DNA of 16,230 nucleotides. Source: CAYQUC01 sp048061315. Lineage in GTDB: Bacteria > Pseudomonadota > Gammaproteobacteria > UBA6429 > Thiohalophilaceae. The notes below the pieces were generated by a model, which saw only the letters and a list, made by a program, of their open reading frames with translations, was not told the DNA's origin and made no database searches. The stretch spans positions 1 through 16,230 of the forward strand of contig JBGMRJ010000065.1 in the NCBI GenBank assembly GCA_048061315.1. The letters run 5' to 3'. Positions within the stretch are counted from its first letter, which is position 1, and the number at the start of each line of letters is the position of its first letter. Both the position numbers and the translations under genes were made by a program. Positions 7,413 to 15,770 of this stretch are shown here, in pieces.

Positions 7413-8492
7413 ATGCCGTTTAGACCACGTTACACTGGATTGATTGATAAATATCGAGATCGTCTTCCAGTTCATGACGATACGCGAATCATCAGTTTGG
7501 GTGAAGGAAATACACCATTGATTCGATTAAGTAATATCCCCGACATCATAGGTAAAGAAGTTGATATTTATGTTAAATATGAAGGTTTAAATCCAACCGG
7601 GTCATTTAAAGATCGCGGTATGACCATGGCTGTAACAAAAGCGGTAGAAGAAGGAAGCAAAGCCATTATATGTGCATCAACCGGGAATACCTCGGCAGCT
7701 GCTGCTGCTTATGCATCACGTGCTGGCATTACGGCTTTTGTATTAATACCAGATGGTAAAATTGCTTTGGGAAAACTAGCCCAGGCAATGATGCACGGCG
7801 CTGTTGTCATTCAAATCAATGGTAACTTTGATATCGGCATGCAATTAGTAAAAGATGTTGGTAAAACTGCACCAGTGACAATTGTTAACTCGATTAATCC
7901 TTATCGACTTCAAGGACAAAAAACCGCAGCGTTTGAAATTATTGAAGAGTTAGGTAGTGCACCTGATTATCATTGTATTCCGGTAGGTAATGCTGGAAAT
8001 ATTACTGCGCATTGGATGGGTTATACAGAATATCATGAAAATGGCATTGTTAATAATCGACCAGTAATGTGTGGGTACCAGGCTGCTGGTAGTGCGCCAT
8101 TTATGCGCGGTGAAATGGTTGATAATCCTGACACAGTGGCGACTGCAATCCGAATTGGTCACCCGCAAAGTTGGGATAAAGCCTGGAAAGTAAAAGAGGA
8201 ATGTAACGGCTGGTTTGATGAATGTACCGATGAAAATATTTTAGCGACGCAAAAATTATTAGCTGAAAAAGAAGGTGTGTTTTGTGAGCCAGCATCTGCA
8301 ACCTCACTTGCTGGTGCAATAAATGATATTAAATCTGGTAAAATACCGGAAGGCAGTAAAATTGTTTGCACCTTAACCGGTCATGGTTTAAAAGATCCCG
8401 ATACTGCAATAAAACAAAGTACACGACCGTTGATAACTATTGAAGCTACGTTATCCGAGGTAGAAAAAGCAATTATGAGTAATATGGACTAA
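7413..8492 (+). CDS. thrC: Threonine synthase
   Basis: ThrC is a PLP enzyme that converts O-phosphohomoserine to threonine and phosphate, the last step of threonine synthesis. The PLP lysine is Lys66 in NPTGSFKDRGM; CASTGNTSAAAAAYA (about 87-101) binds the substrate and GNAGN (192-196) the cofactor phosphate. SLGEGNTPL near the N-terminus is typical. At 359 residues it belongs to the shorter threonine synthase class and not the E. coli type of about 430. The ATG at 7413 has a strong ribosome binding site, AGGAG at 7402-7406. It follows hom after 187 bp filled by a palindromic repeat, and almost abuts the RpfE-like gene (7-bp gap). Confidence 0.97.
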   Translation: MPFRPRYTGLIDKYRDRLPVHDDTRIISLGEGNTPLIRLSNIPDIIGKEVDIYVKYEGLNPTGSFKDRGMTMAVTKAVEEGSKAIICASTGNTSAAAAAYASRAGITAFVLIPDGKIALGKLAQAMMHGAVVIQINGNFDIGMQLVKDVGKTAPVTIVNSINPYRLQGQKTAAFEIIEELGSAPDYHCIPVGNAGNITAHWMGYTEYHENGIVNNRPVMCGYQAAGSAPFMRGEMVDNPDTVATAIRIGHPQSWDKAWKVKEECNGWFDECTDENILATQKLLAEKEGVFCEPASATSLAGAINDIKSGKIPEGSKIVCTLTGHGLKDPDTAIKQSTRPLITIEATLSEVEKAIMSNMD

Positions 8493-8499
8493 TTTTTAT

Positions 8500-9612
8500 A
8501 TGCCAACTAGTAACTCAGGAACACGACACGTCTCACTATTTGTTCCTGAGTTACTTTCAGGCTTACGTTTTCTTAAAGATATTCCTAAACAAGATGTGCC
8601 CGAACTTCCTGCCACGCAATTATTATTATCTCGTGCAACTCAAAAACACGGTGGATTTGAAGATTTCCACGATGGTGTTTGTTTCTTAACTGGAATTACT
8701 AGTACAAAACACCAGGATCTTCCGATTGCAGCAATTACTGTTGCAACAGAGAATAAATTAACTAGCGATTCTAATTTAGACTATTTTATTTTTGCTGAAC
8801 CGGTAGTAATGAAAGCTGATCGGGATAGCGTAGTATTACTTGAAAGCTTAAAACCCGATTTATCCTTATGTGGTTCCAGTTCTGATTTGAGCAATAAATT
8901 AACTCGAACTGAAAGCGAAACTTTGGTAACTGAAATAAATCAACATTTCTGTGATGAACCCTGGAAATTGCATCTAACAAAAAATGCTGCCTGGTATTTC
9001 ATTCTGGATTCAGAAACATCAATTTCTACTACGAATATTGCTAAAGTATTGCTACAAAATACCAAAACATTTATACCAAAGGGCGAAAGTGCTCGATATT
9101 GGCGTAAAATAATCAATGAAATTGAAATGTTATTATTTGCAAGTACAGTAAATGCAAAACGGCTTGAACAAAATAAAACAACAGTGACAAGTCTTTGGTT
9201 ATGGGGTGGTGGTAAGATTCCGGATAAAAGTAATGCTGAAAATAGTGATATGATTTGGGGTGAAAATGATTTTTTACAATCAGTCGCACTTTTTGTCGAT
9301 ATACCGTTTAAATTTATAACACAACAATCAGTGACGGAACTAATTAAAGTTGAAGATTTTAAACATGTTGTCATTGTTAACACAATATTAAAAAAACATT
9401 GGCAACAACAAGATCTTTATTCCTGGCTTAAAGCTTTAAAAGAACTAGAATTAAATTTACTCGAGCCTTTGTTAAATAGTTTACGCAAAAAAAGAATTGA
9501 CACTTTAATTCTATATCAGGATAAAAAAGAATATTTTCGTATTACACGTAAAAATATTAAAAGCTGGTGGAAACCTGTTAAATCTTTAAAGACGTTGTCA
9601 GAGTTATTATGA
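8500..9612 (+). CDS. RpfE-like conserved protein of unknown function
   Basis: A 370-residue protein that I match to the RpfE/COG4255-type family, often annotated as a phosphoglycerate mutase-like or hypothetical protein and typically found beside recJ. The supporting features are the N-terminal HVSLFVPELLSGL, the internal LWLWGGGKIP (W233-L-W-G-G-G238), which I recall as the family's hallmark, and its stop overlapping the recJ start (ATGA, 9609-9612). No signal peptide, membrane helix or recognisable catalytic motif is visible. Xanthomonas rpfE is in the rpf cluster near recJ, but its biochemical role is not established. No ribosome binding site precedes the ATG at 8500, and a perfect 15-bp inverted repeat starts nine bases after it, so initiation may depend on coupling to thrC. 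The family call is moderately sure, function unknown. Confidence 0.75.
   Translation: MPTSNSGTRHVSLFVPELLSGLRFLKDIPKQDVPELPATQLLLSRATQKHGGFEDFHDGVCFLTGITSTKHQDLPIAAITVATENKLTSDSNLDYFIFAEPVVMKADRDSVVLLESLKPDLSLCGSSSDLSNKLTRTESETLVTEINQHFCDEPWKLHLTKNAAWYFILDSETSISTTNIAKVLLQNTKTFIPKGESARYWRKIINEIEMLLFASTVNAKRLEQNKTTVTSLWLWGGGKIPDKSNAENSDMIWGENDFLQSVALFVDIPFKFITQQSVTELIKVEDFKHVVIVNTILKKHWQQQDLYSWLKALKELELNLLEPLLNSLRKKRIDTLILYQDKKEYFRITRKNIKSWWKPVKSLKTLSELL
8509..8555 (+). repeat. 15-bp perfect inverted repeat in the 5' end of the RpfE-like gene
   Basis: AGTAACTCAGGAACA (8509-8523) is the exact reverse complement of 8541-8555, separated by a 17-base loop. It begins nine bases after the ATG, so both arms lie within the first 19 codons. 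In mRNA it would be a stable hairpin in the ribosome's landing zone. There is no T-run after it. It may modulate translation of the RpfE-like/recJ pair or be a residue of an inserted palindrome that extended the N-terminus. Confidence 0.6.
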
Positions 9613-11339
9613 TTATAAAACACCGGGCTAAAAATAACAGCGATATTGAGTTTAAAAACTATTCCTCGATACTGGAACGAATATATCAACAACGAGATAT
9701 TACAGATATATCACAGCTTGATATTTCACTCTCAAAATTACACGATTATAAATTATTAAAAGGGATTGATGCTGCGGTTAGTCTATTAATAGCGACATTA
9801 AAGACACAAGGTAAAATTTGTATTGTAGGTGATTTTGATGCTGATGGGGCCACAAGCTGTGCTTTGGCAATACGTGGATTAAAAGAATTCGGTTTTAAAC
9901 ATGTAACCTATCAAGTTCCAAATAGATTCGATTATGGTTATGGTTTAACACCAGAGCTGGTTAACCATATTGTAAATGAAAATAAACCAGATTTGATCAT
10001 TACGGTAGACAATGGGATATCCAGTATTAAAGGTGTTGCACTAGCCCGGCAACTCGTTATCGACGTAATAGTAACAGATCATCATTTACCCGGTTCAGAA
10101 CTACCAAATGCCAATGCTATTGTAAACCCAAATCAACCAGCAGATAAATTTTCGAGTAAAATGTTGGCGGGTGTTGGTGTGATGTTTTATTTATTAATGG
10201 CATTACGTGCCGAGTTGCGAAATTTGGATTGGTTCACTTTGAATAATCAAACAGAGCCACAGTTGGCAAAATGGCTGGATATAGTTGCACTCGGAACAAT
10301 CGCCGATGTTGTGCCCCTGGATCATAATAATCGTATATTGGTCTCCCAGGGATTAGCGCGTATTCGAGCCGGGAAATGTGTACCTGGGATTTTAGCATTG
10401 CTAAAAATTGCGGGCAGGGATTTTCAACGTTGTGTGGCCAGTGATATCGGCTTTACCGTTGGCCCTCGATTAAATGCTGCTGGTCGTTTAGATGATATTA
10501 CCATTGGAATAGAGTGTTTGTTAACAGACGAAAAAAATGTTGCAATGTCATATGCGCAACAGCTTGATCAATTAAATCGTAGTCGTCGTGAAATTGAATC
10601 AGAAATGAGTGCTTCAGTAGAACGGCATTTATCCGCATTGCAGTTGTCAAATAAAAACTCAAAAGATCTACCTCTGGGATTATGCCTCTATGATCCCGAC
10701 TGGCATCAAGGTGTTATTGGTATTTTAGCCTCACGTATAAAAGAACGTTTACATCGACCGGTAATAGCATTTGCAAAGGATAAAAATGGCGAAATAAAAG
10801 GTTCTGCCCGTTCCATTCAGGGTTTGCATATCCGCGATGTTCTTGAGGCAATATCTGCTACACATCCTGATTTAATTTTGAAATTTGGCGGTCATGCAAT
10901 GGCTGCAGGTTTGAGTTTACTTGAGAATTCTTTTGATTTATTCAACACAGCATTTAATGCTGAATTAAATAATTGCTTGAATAAAGACTTGTTACAAAAT
11001 GTTATTTACAGTGATGGTGCGTTAGAAAAAGAACATTTAACATTAAAAACTGCAGAAAACCTGCGCTACGCAATGCCTTGGGGCCAAGGATTTCCAGAAC
11101 CGGTTTTTGATGGTGAATTTGAAGTTGTGAATTCCAGAATAGTTGGTAAAAAACATTTAAAACTGGTATTACGTGGCGCAGATTCTGATAATATTTATGA
11201 CGCAATTGCGTTTAATCAAAGTGATGTTCATGATCTACGAAGTAAAGACATAATTTCAATTGCCTACCGACTTGATGTTAATGAATACCAGGGTCGAGAA
11301 TCACTACAACTGATGGTGGAACATATATTTCATGATTAA
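9609..11339 (+). CDS. recJ: Single-stranded-DNA-specific exonuclease RecJ
   Basis: RecJ degrades single-stranded DNA 5' to 3' in recombinational and mismatch repair. DHH-family motifs are intact: I IVGDFDADGATS (DFDADG at 75-80), II TVDNGIS (Asp134), III VTDHHLPG (DHH at 157-159), and IV ALGTIADVVPL (about 228-237). The GFTVGPRLNAAGRL stretch follows (281-294), and the DHHA1 motif GGHAMAAG is at 427-434. At 576 residues it is essentially E. coli length (577), with an OB-fold C-terminal domain. Its ATG at 9609 overlaps the upstream stop in an ATGA junction. prfB follows after 81 bp, in which I see no convincing terminator. Confidence 0.97.
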   Translation: MIIKHRAKNNSDIEFKNYSSILERIYQQRDITDISQLDISLSKLHDYKLLKGIDAAVSLLIATLKTQGKICIVGDFDADGATSCALAIRGLKEFGFKHVTYQVPNRFDYGYGLTPELVNHIVNENKPDLIITVDNGISSIKGVALARQLVIDVIVTDHHLPGSELPNANAIVNPNQPADKFSSKMLAGVGVMFYLLMALRAELRNLDWFTLNNQTEPQLAKWLDIVALGTIADVVPLDHNNRILVSQGLARIRAGKCVPGILALLKIAGRDFQRCVASDIGFTVGPRLNAAGRLDDITIGIECLLTDEKNVAMSYAQQLDQLNRSRREIESEMSASVERHLSALQLSNKNSKDLPLGLCLYDPDWHQGVIGILASRIKERLHRPVIAFAKDKNGEIKGSARSIQGLHIRDVLEAISATHPDLILKFGGHAMAAGLSLLENSFDLFNTAFNAELNNCLNKDLLQNVIYSDGALEKEHLTLKTAENLRYAMPWGQGFPEPVFDGEFEVVNSRIVGKKHLKLVLRGADSDNIYDAIAFNQSDVHDLRSKDIISIAYRLDVNEYQGRESLQLMVEHIFHD

Positions 11340-11420
11340 TTAATATTGCTGATTCATGTTATTTTGTTGATAGTGTATTATGCGTCTTTTATTGAATTAT
11401 CCGGGATATGAAATTAAACA

Positions 11421-12519
11421 ATGTTAGAAGTTAACCCTCTTTATACTCAAATAAAAGATATGCAAGAACGTACTAATGTTCTAAGGGGGTATCTTTGATG
11501 TTGAAGTTAAACATGAAAGGCTGATTGAAGTCACACGTGAGTTAGAGTCTCCAGATATTTGGAATAATCCAGAATATGCACAAGAACTTGGTAAGGAACG
11601 AGTATTACTTGAGCAAATTGTACAGGTTATTACCGATCTTGATTCTGAATTAAGCGAAGCAAATGAATATATTGAATTGGCCGCAGAAGAAAATGACCAG
11701 AAATCGATAGATTCAATTATTCAGGATTTAGAATCATTTGAGGAAAAACTGGCAACCCTCGAATTCAGACGAATGTTTTCCGGAAAACTTGATAATAGTA
11801 ACGCTTTTCTGGATATTCAATCCGGTTCAGGTGGCACCGAAGCTCAAGATTGGGCTGAAATGATATTTAGAATGTTTTTACGCTGGGGGGAGCAAAATGG
11901 ATTTAAAACCGAAATAATCGAAATTTCTGCTGGTGATGTCGCCGGTATCAAAAGTGGCACCATTAAGTTCACTGGTGATTATGCATTTGGTTGGTTAAGA
12001 ACAGAAACCGGCGTACATCGATTAGTCCGTAAATCCCCCTTTGATTCAGGTAGCCGACGTCACACCTCATTTGCATCGGTATTTGTCTATCCTGAAGTTG
12101 ATGATTCAATCGAAATAGATATTAATCCGTCAGATCTAAGAATTGATACCTATCGAGCCAGTGGTGCAGGTGGTCAGCATGTGAACAGAACTGATTCTGC
12201 AGTACGAATTACACATTTACCAACCAATTCCGTTGTACAATGTCAAAGCGAACGTTCGCAACATCAAAATAAAGCTAATGCCATGAGCCAACTCAAGGCA
12301 AAATTATACGAGTTGGAAATGTTAAAACAAAATGAAGAAAAACAGGTATTGGAAGACTCAAAATCGGATATCGGTTGGGGCAGTCAAATACGTTCTTATG
12401 TACTGGATCAATCCCGAATAAAAGATTTAAGAACAGGAATAGAAAAAACCAATACTCAAGCAGTACTTGATGGTGATTTAAACGATTTTATTGAAGCTAG
12501 CTTAAAAAAAGGTTTATGA
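11421..12519 (+). CDS. prfB: Peptide chain release factor 2 (programmed +1 frameshift)
   Basis: RF2 recognises UGA and UAA stop codons and triggers peptide release. Codons 1-25 run from ATG at 11421 to an in-frame TGA at 11496-11498; a +1 shift on CTT continues in frame from GAT at 11497 to the stop at 12519. The joined protein is 365 residues, exactly the E. coli length. Later motifs are the anticodon-like SPF at about 205-207 in RKSPFDSG, and the catalytic GGQ at about 250-252 in RASGAGGQHVNRT. Residue 246 is Ala, the common form, not the Thr of E. coli K-12. A naive ORF call beginning at the internal ATG 11677 would lose about 85 residues. It sits directly upstream of lysS, as in E. coli. 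Confidence 0.97.
11484..11499 (+). promoter_or_regulatory. RF2 autoregulatory +1 frameshift site
   Basis: The run AGG GGG TAT CTT TGA T combines an internal Shine-Dalgarno-like AGGGGG (11484-11489), the slippery CTT (11493-11495) and a UGA stop (11496-11498). It matches the E. coli prfB site base for base through the TGA. When RF2 is scarce, the ribosome pauses at UGA, slips to UUU and reads GAT. The downstream base is T, where E. coli has C. Confidence 0.97.
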
Positions 12520-12550
12520 TAATAATTTCTGAACCACAGTTTAAATTATT

Positions 12551-12595
12551 TCTCTGTGTACCTCTGCGTCCTCAGCGATTAAAGATTTTGAATTA
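12551..12595 (+). repeat. Solo arm of dispersed CTCTGCG-type repeat between prfB and lysS
   Basis: TCTCTGTGTACCTCTGCG begins a stretch with near-tandem CTCTGYG units, continuing as GTCCTCAGCGATTAAAG and TTTTGAATT. It aligns with 15771-15816 on the same strand over most of its length. A fragment ACCACAG near 12533 could be the remnant of a lost left arm. Non-coding; it fills most of the 95-bp prfB-lysS gap, and I see no promoter in it. Confidence 0.55.
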
Positions 12596-12614
12596 AATAA
12601 ATATAAATTAAAAT

Positions 12615-14126
12615 ATGAGCGATAGTAAAAATATGAGTAATGAAATTGATGAAAATGCATTAATAGCACAGCGTCGAAGTAAATTATCGGCTTTAAGAGA
12701 GAATGGCAATGCATTTCCTAATGATTTTCGACGACAACATTTAGCCGGTGACCTGCATGCAGCATATGGCGATAAAGATAAGGAGGAGCTGGAAACTTTA
12801 GCGCTTCAGGTTTCTGTTGCAGGTCGCTTAATGGCAAAGCGGGTTATGGGTAAGAACAGTTTTGCACCGATTCAAGACATGTCAGGTCGAATACAGTTAT
12901 TTGTGAGTCGCGATAAATTAGCCGAAGGTTTTTATAACACCCAATTTAAAAAATGGGATATTGGGGATATTGTTGGTGCACAAGGTTTGTTATCAAAAAC
13001 GGATAAAGGTGAGTTAACGGTTAAAGTCGATAATATTCGGTTGCTAACAAAATCACTTAGACCATTACCCGAGAAATTTCATGGTCTGTCCGATCAGGAA
13101 ATACGCTATCGACAACGTTACATTGATTTAATAATGAACGAATCATCACGTAAAACTTTCCGTATTCGAACTGAAATTATCAGTTTTATCCGAAACTACC
13201 TGATAGAAAAACGGTATATGGAAGTTGAAACGCCAATGATGCAAGTGATCCCCGGTGGTGCGACAGCACGTCCTTTTATTACACATCATAATGCCATGGC
13301 GCTGGATATGTATTTACGTATTGCACCAGAACTTTATTTAAAACGTCTGGTAGTGGGTGGTTTTGAACGGGTATTTGAAATTAACCGGAACTTTCGAAAT
13401 GAAGGATTGTCAAGTCGGCATAATCCTGAATTTACTATGCTTGAATTTTACGAAGCCTTTGCCGACTATAAAATGCTAATGGATTTAACCGAAGATATGT
13501 TACGTGAAATGGCACAAACAGTTCTGGGTAATACCAAAGTAATTTATCAAGGTGATGAATTTGATTTTGGTAAACCATTTACAAGAATGACGATAAAAGA
13601 ATCTATATTGCATTATAACCCGGATTTATCTGCTGCTGATATTGAATCAAATGAGTCTGCGCGAAAAATTGCTTTAGGTCTTGGTATCCCGTTAAAAGAT
13701 TCGTATGGTCTGGGTAAAGTTCAAATTGAAATATTTGAGAAAACTGTCGAGCATCGTTTAATGAACCCAACATTTATCACCGCTTATCCTACCGAGGTGT
13801 CACCACTGGCACGGCGAAATGATGATGATCATTTTGTTACTGATCGGTTTGAGTTTTTTATTGGTGGACGTGAAATTGGTAATGGCTTCTCGGAATTAAA
13901 TGATTCAGAAGACCAGGCTGAACGTTTTCAACAACAGGTAAATGAAAAAGAAGCCGGTGACGATGAAGCAATGTTTTATGATGAGGATTATATTGTTGCA
14001 TTAGAACATGGACTGCCTCCGACGGCGGGTGAAGGTATTGGTATAGATCGACTGGTTATGTTATTTACAGATTCTCCATCAATTCGTGATGTATTGTTGT
14101 TTCCTCACATGAAACCTGAAGCTTGA
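12615..14126 (+). CDS. lysS: Lysyl-tRNA synthetase, class II
   Basis: LysRS charges tRNA-Lys with lysine using ATP. The N-terminal OB-fold for anticodon binding spans about 60-165 (VAGRLMAKRVMGKNSFAPI). The class II core follows: SDQEIRYRQRYIDLI, METPMMQ-like VETPMMQVIPGGATARPF (motif 1 region), motif 2 FEINRNFRNEG (from residue 254) and motif 3 GEGIGIDRLVMLF (about 472-484). Length is 503 residues (E. coli 505). There is no strong ribosome binding site before ATG 12615; ATG at codon 7 is an alternative. It lies 95 bp after prfB, the conserved prfB-lysS pair, and is followed by an SRPBCC gene after 15 bp. Confidence 0.97.
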   Translation: MSDSKNMSNEIDENALIAQRRSKLSALRENGNAFPNDFRRQHLAGDLHAAYGDKDKEELETLALQVSVAGRLMAKRVMGKNSFAPIQDMSGRIQLFVSRDKLAEGFYNTQFKKWDIGDIVGAQGLLSKTDKGELTVKVDNIRLLTKSLRPLPEKFHGLSDQEIRYRQRYIDLIMNESSRKTFRIRTEIISFIRNYLIEKRYMEVETPMMQVIPGGATARPFITHHNAMALDMYLRIAPELYLKRLVVGGFERVFEINRNFRNEGLSSRHNPEFTMLEFYEAFADYKMLMDLTEDMLREMAQTVLGNTKVIYQGDEFDFGKPFTRMTIKESILHYNPDLSAADIESNESARKIALGLGIPLKDSYGLGKVQIEIFEKTVEHRLMNPTFITAYPTEVSPLARRNDDDHFVTDRFEFFIGGREIGNGFSELNDSEDQAERFQQQVNEKEAGDDEAMFYDEDYIVALEHGLPPTAGEGIGIDRLVMLFTDSPSIRDVLLFPHMKPEA

Positions 14127-14141
14127 AAAATTAAGGAAGGA

Positions 14142-14687
14142 ATGATGCGTTTTTTAAAATTATTTGCGATTTCAATTGCAGTTATTATCTTGATTACTGG
14201 CCTGATCGGTATTTTCTTACCGAAGGATTTTTCTGTTCGTCGTTCTATCAGCATTAATGCCTCAAATGAGTTAATTCATAATTTTGTCGGTAATCTCGAT
14301 AACTGGGAACAATGGACAACCTGGAAACTGGATGATCCGTCAATGTTGATTTTTAAAGGTTCAAAATCACAAGGAGTTGGCGCGAGCCAATCATGGAAGG
14401 GCGATAGTGGTGAAGGTAAACTGGAAATTACCGAATCTTCTGCCGAAAAAGGTATTGTCTATGATTTATATTTTGATGGTGGTGATCAAAAATCAGTTTC
14501 GTCAATGTTATATTCTAAAGATGGTGACAATACTTTGGTTACCTGGAGTATGTCTGGTTCAATGGAGATTCCCGTTTTAGGTGGTTACTTTGTGATGATG
14601 ATAGATAGCATGATTGGACAAATGTTTGATCGAGGTTTAAAACGATTAAAGACAGTTTCTGAAAAAAAAGCGAACAAGTTATTATGA
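14142..14687 (+). CDS. Membrane-anchored SRPBCC (START-like) family protein
   Basis: A 181-residue protein with one N-terminal hydrophobic helix (about 4-26), preceded by a basic start, and then a soluble domain of the SRPBCC/polyketide cyclase-like fold. Supporting family features are FSVRRSISINASNELIHNFVGNLDNWEQW near the domain start, which is the usual opening strand-helix with a tryptophan-rich turn, and a C-terminal amphipathic helix (GQMFDRGLKRLKTVSE). SRPBCC domains bind hydrophobic ligands; the ligand here is unknown. AAGGAAGGA immediately upstream gives a good ribosome binding site for ATG 14142 or the adjacent ATG 14145. It probably shares a transcript with lysS and converges on the HDOD gene. 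Confidence 0.82.
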   Translation: MMRFLKLFAISIAVIILITGLIGIFLPKDFSVRRSISINASNELIHNFVGNLDNWEQWTTWKLDDPSMLIFKGSKSQGVGASQSWKGDSGEGKLEITESSAEKGIVYDLYFDGGDQKSVSSMLYSKDGDNTLVTWSMSGSMEIPVLGGYFVMMIDSMIGQMFDRGLKRLKTVSEKKANKLL

Positions 14688-14708
14688 GTAACTACATTTT
14701 CGTTGTTC

Positions 14709-14728
14709 AAAACAATATAATTTGTTTT
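14709..14728. terminator. AT-rich hairpin between convergent genes
   Basis: AAAACAA (14709-14715) pairs exactly with TTGTTTT (14722-14728) around TATAAT. It lies in the 69-bp gap between two converging genes and could weakly stop transcription in both directions, but the stem is short and almost all A-T. Confidence 0.25.
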
Positions 14729-14762
14729 CTTAATATATTATAAGCGTTCAGGTTAATTAACC
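14721..14762 (-). repeat. Solitary end of the MITE-like element at the HDOD stop codon
   Basis: Read on the minus strand, this begins GTTAATTAACCTGA and continues TATAATATATTAAGAAAACAA. The same order occurs on the plus strand at 15830-15870 (left end of the complete element): the first 14 bases are identical and 19 of the last 21 match, with a divergent 5-6 base middle. The HDOD stop codon lies in the repeat's outer edge. It is probably a truncated or decayed third copy. Confidence 0.6.
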
Positions 14763-15602
14763 GCCTAACGCAGTTTTTACAGCATTCATTTTTTCTTCAG
14801 CATCTTCCATATCCACAATATTCATTTCAGGTTCCAGACCTAATTTATGAAATGCTGGAACTTTAGACCAATCCTGCTTGGTAAGAGGGTGGTTAGTTCC
14901 AAAGTGACTTTGCAAATTGGCTACCATAACGATATCAGTATAATCTGCAGGACCTTCATGATCTCGACTTAGGTTTTCATGATCTTTAGCAACTGCAATA
15001 ATTTCATCAGAAAAACTCCATTTTTTCAAAATGGCGGCACCAATACAAGTATGCGCTTTTTGGATAATGGCATCGAATTTTACTTCATCATCCAATAATT
15101 CCGGATATTCCTCAACACGACTTAATATTGGAAGTACACCAATATCATGCACTAAACCTGCTAACATGGCTTGATCGGCAGGTAATTTTGTCATTTCAGC
15201 ACAGAGTGCATGACTAATAGCCGCAACTTGTGTGCTATGTTCCCAGATTGCACGTAAACGCGAATCAGTAATATCTGATGTTGCCTGAAACATTTGCTCC
15301 ATAACCATGCTGGTAACCAGATTTTTTACCATCGTAAAGCCCATACGAGAAATTGCACCTAATAAAGTATCAATAGGTTGTGACGCGCGTAGTAATGGAC
15401 TATTTGCTACCTGGATTAATCGTGCCGATAGTGCAGCATCTGATGAAATTACCTCGCTTACTTTATTCATCGAAACATCGTCATCATCCAGAGTATCTCG
15501 TACTTTTAGTGCAACTTCGGGTAAAGTTGGTAAAACTAACTGATCATTTTCCAGATCAGCTAATAAACTATCCAGGAACTCTTGTTCTGATATTTCACTC
15601 AT
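14757..15602 (-). CDS. HDOD-domain signalling protein
   Basis: A 281-residue single-domain protein of the HDOD family, HD-GYP relatives that usually lack phosphodiesterase activity and act as signalling scaffolds linked to chemotaxis, motility, biofilm or stress control. The domain spans about 20-215: LPTLPEVALKVRDTL, ISSDAALSARLIQVANSPL, ISRMGFTMVKNLV, IWEHSTQVAAISHAL and AGLVHDIGVLPIL with His152-Asp153. The C-terminal tail is acidic. AGGG a few bases before ATG 15602 is a modest ribosome binding site. A near-consensus sigma-28 promoter lies about 50-77 bp upstream, suggesting flagellar-class control. The stop codon is embedded in a repeat end. The gene is monocistronic as far as the window shows. 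Confidence 0.92.
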   Translation of the reverse strand: MSEISEQEFLDSLLADLENDQLVLPTLPEVALKVRDTLDDDDVSMNKVSEVISSDAALSARLIQVANSPLLRASQPIDTLLGAISRMGFTMVKNLVTSMVMEQMFQATSDITDSRLRAIWEHSTQVAAISHALCAEMTKLPADQAMLAGLVHDIGVLPILSRVEEYPELLDDEVKFDAIIQKAHTCIGAAILKKWSFSDEIIAVAKDHENLSRDHEGPADYTDIVMVANLQSHFGTNHPLTKQDWSKVPAFHKLGLEPEMNIVDMEDAEEKMNAVKTALGG

Positions 15603-15652
15603 TGTGTTGCCCTATAGATCAATGTAAACGTAGGAATGCATTCTAGGTAAAG

Positions 15653-15679
15653 TTATCGGCAAGCAATATGAGAAGTTGA
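15653..15679 (-). promoter_or_regulatory. Sigma-28 (FliA)-like promoter for the HDOD gene
   Basis: On the minus strand GCCGATAA (15660 down to 15653) is a complete match to the FliA -10 element. TCAACTTC (15679 to 15672) lies 11 bp upstream and matches five of eight bases of TAAAGTTT, or four of five of the Pseudomonas-style TCAAG. Predicted initiation near 15646 would give a leader of about 45 bases before the ATG at 15602. Confidence 0.6.
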
Positions 15680-15770
15680 ACAATCATTAGCAGAGCACTG
15701 TACAAGTGTTTGTGAGAGCTAGAATGGATGGTAATATTTAATAACCTCAAACAATTTCTGGAATAATTAA

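Noticed and set aside
8509..8555. Intrinsic terminator for thrC
   Set aside because: The stem is strong but lies inside the next coding sequence and is not followed by a T-run.
8940..9383. 147-residue minus-strand frame within the RpfE-like gene
   Set aside because: Antisense shadow of a well-supported plus-strand gene, with an ordinary random-looking composition.
11341..11420. Sigma-70 promoter for prfB
   Set aside because: TATTAT near 11376 has no acceptable -35 at 16-18 bp; best partners are at 6 or 24 bp or match only three bases.
11421..12519. prfB as a pseudogene or sequencing error
   Set aside because: The break is exactly the conserved RF2 programmed frameshift site, and both frames encode intact RF2 sequence.
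15307..15646. Plus-strand frames overlapping the HDOD gene
   Set aside because: They are antisense to a conserved HDOD coding region and show no recognisable domain.
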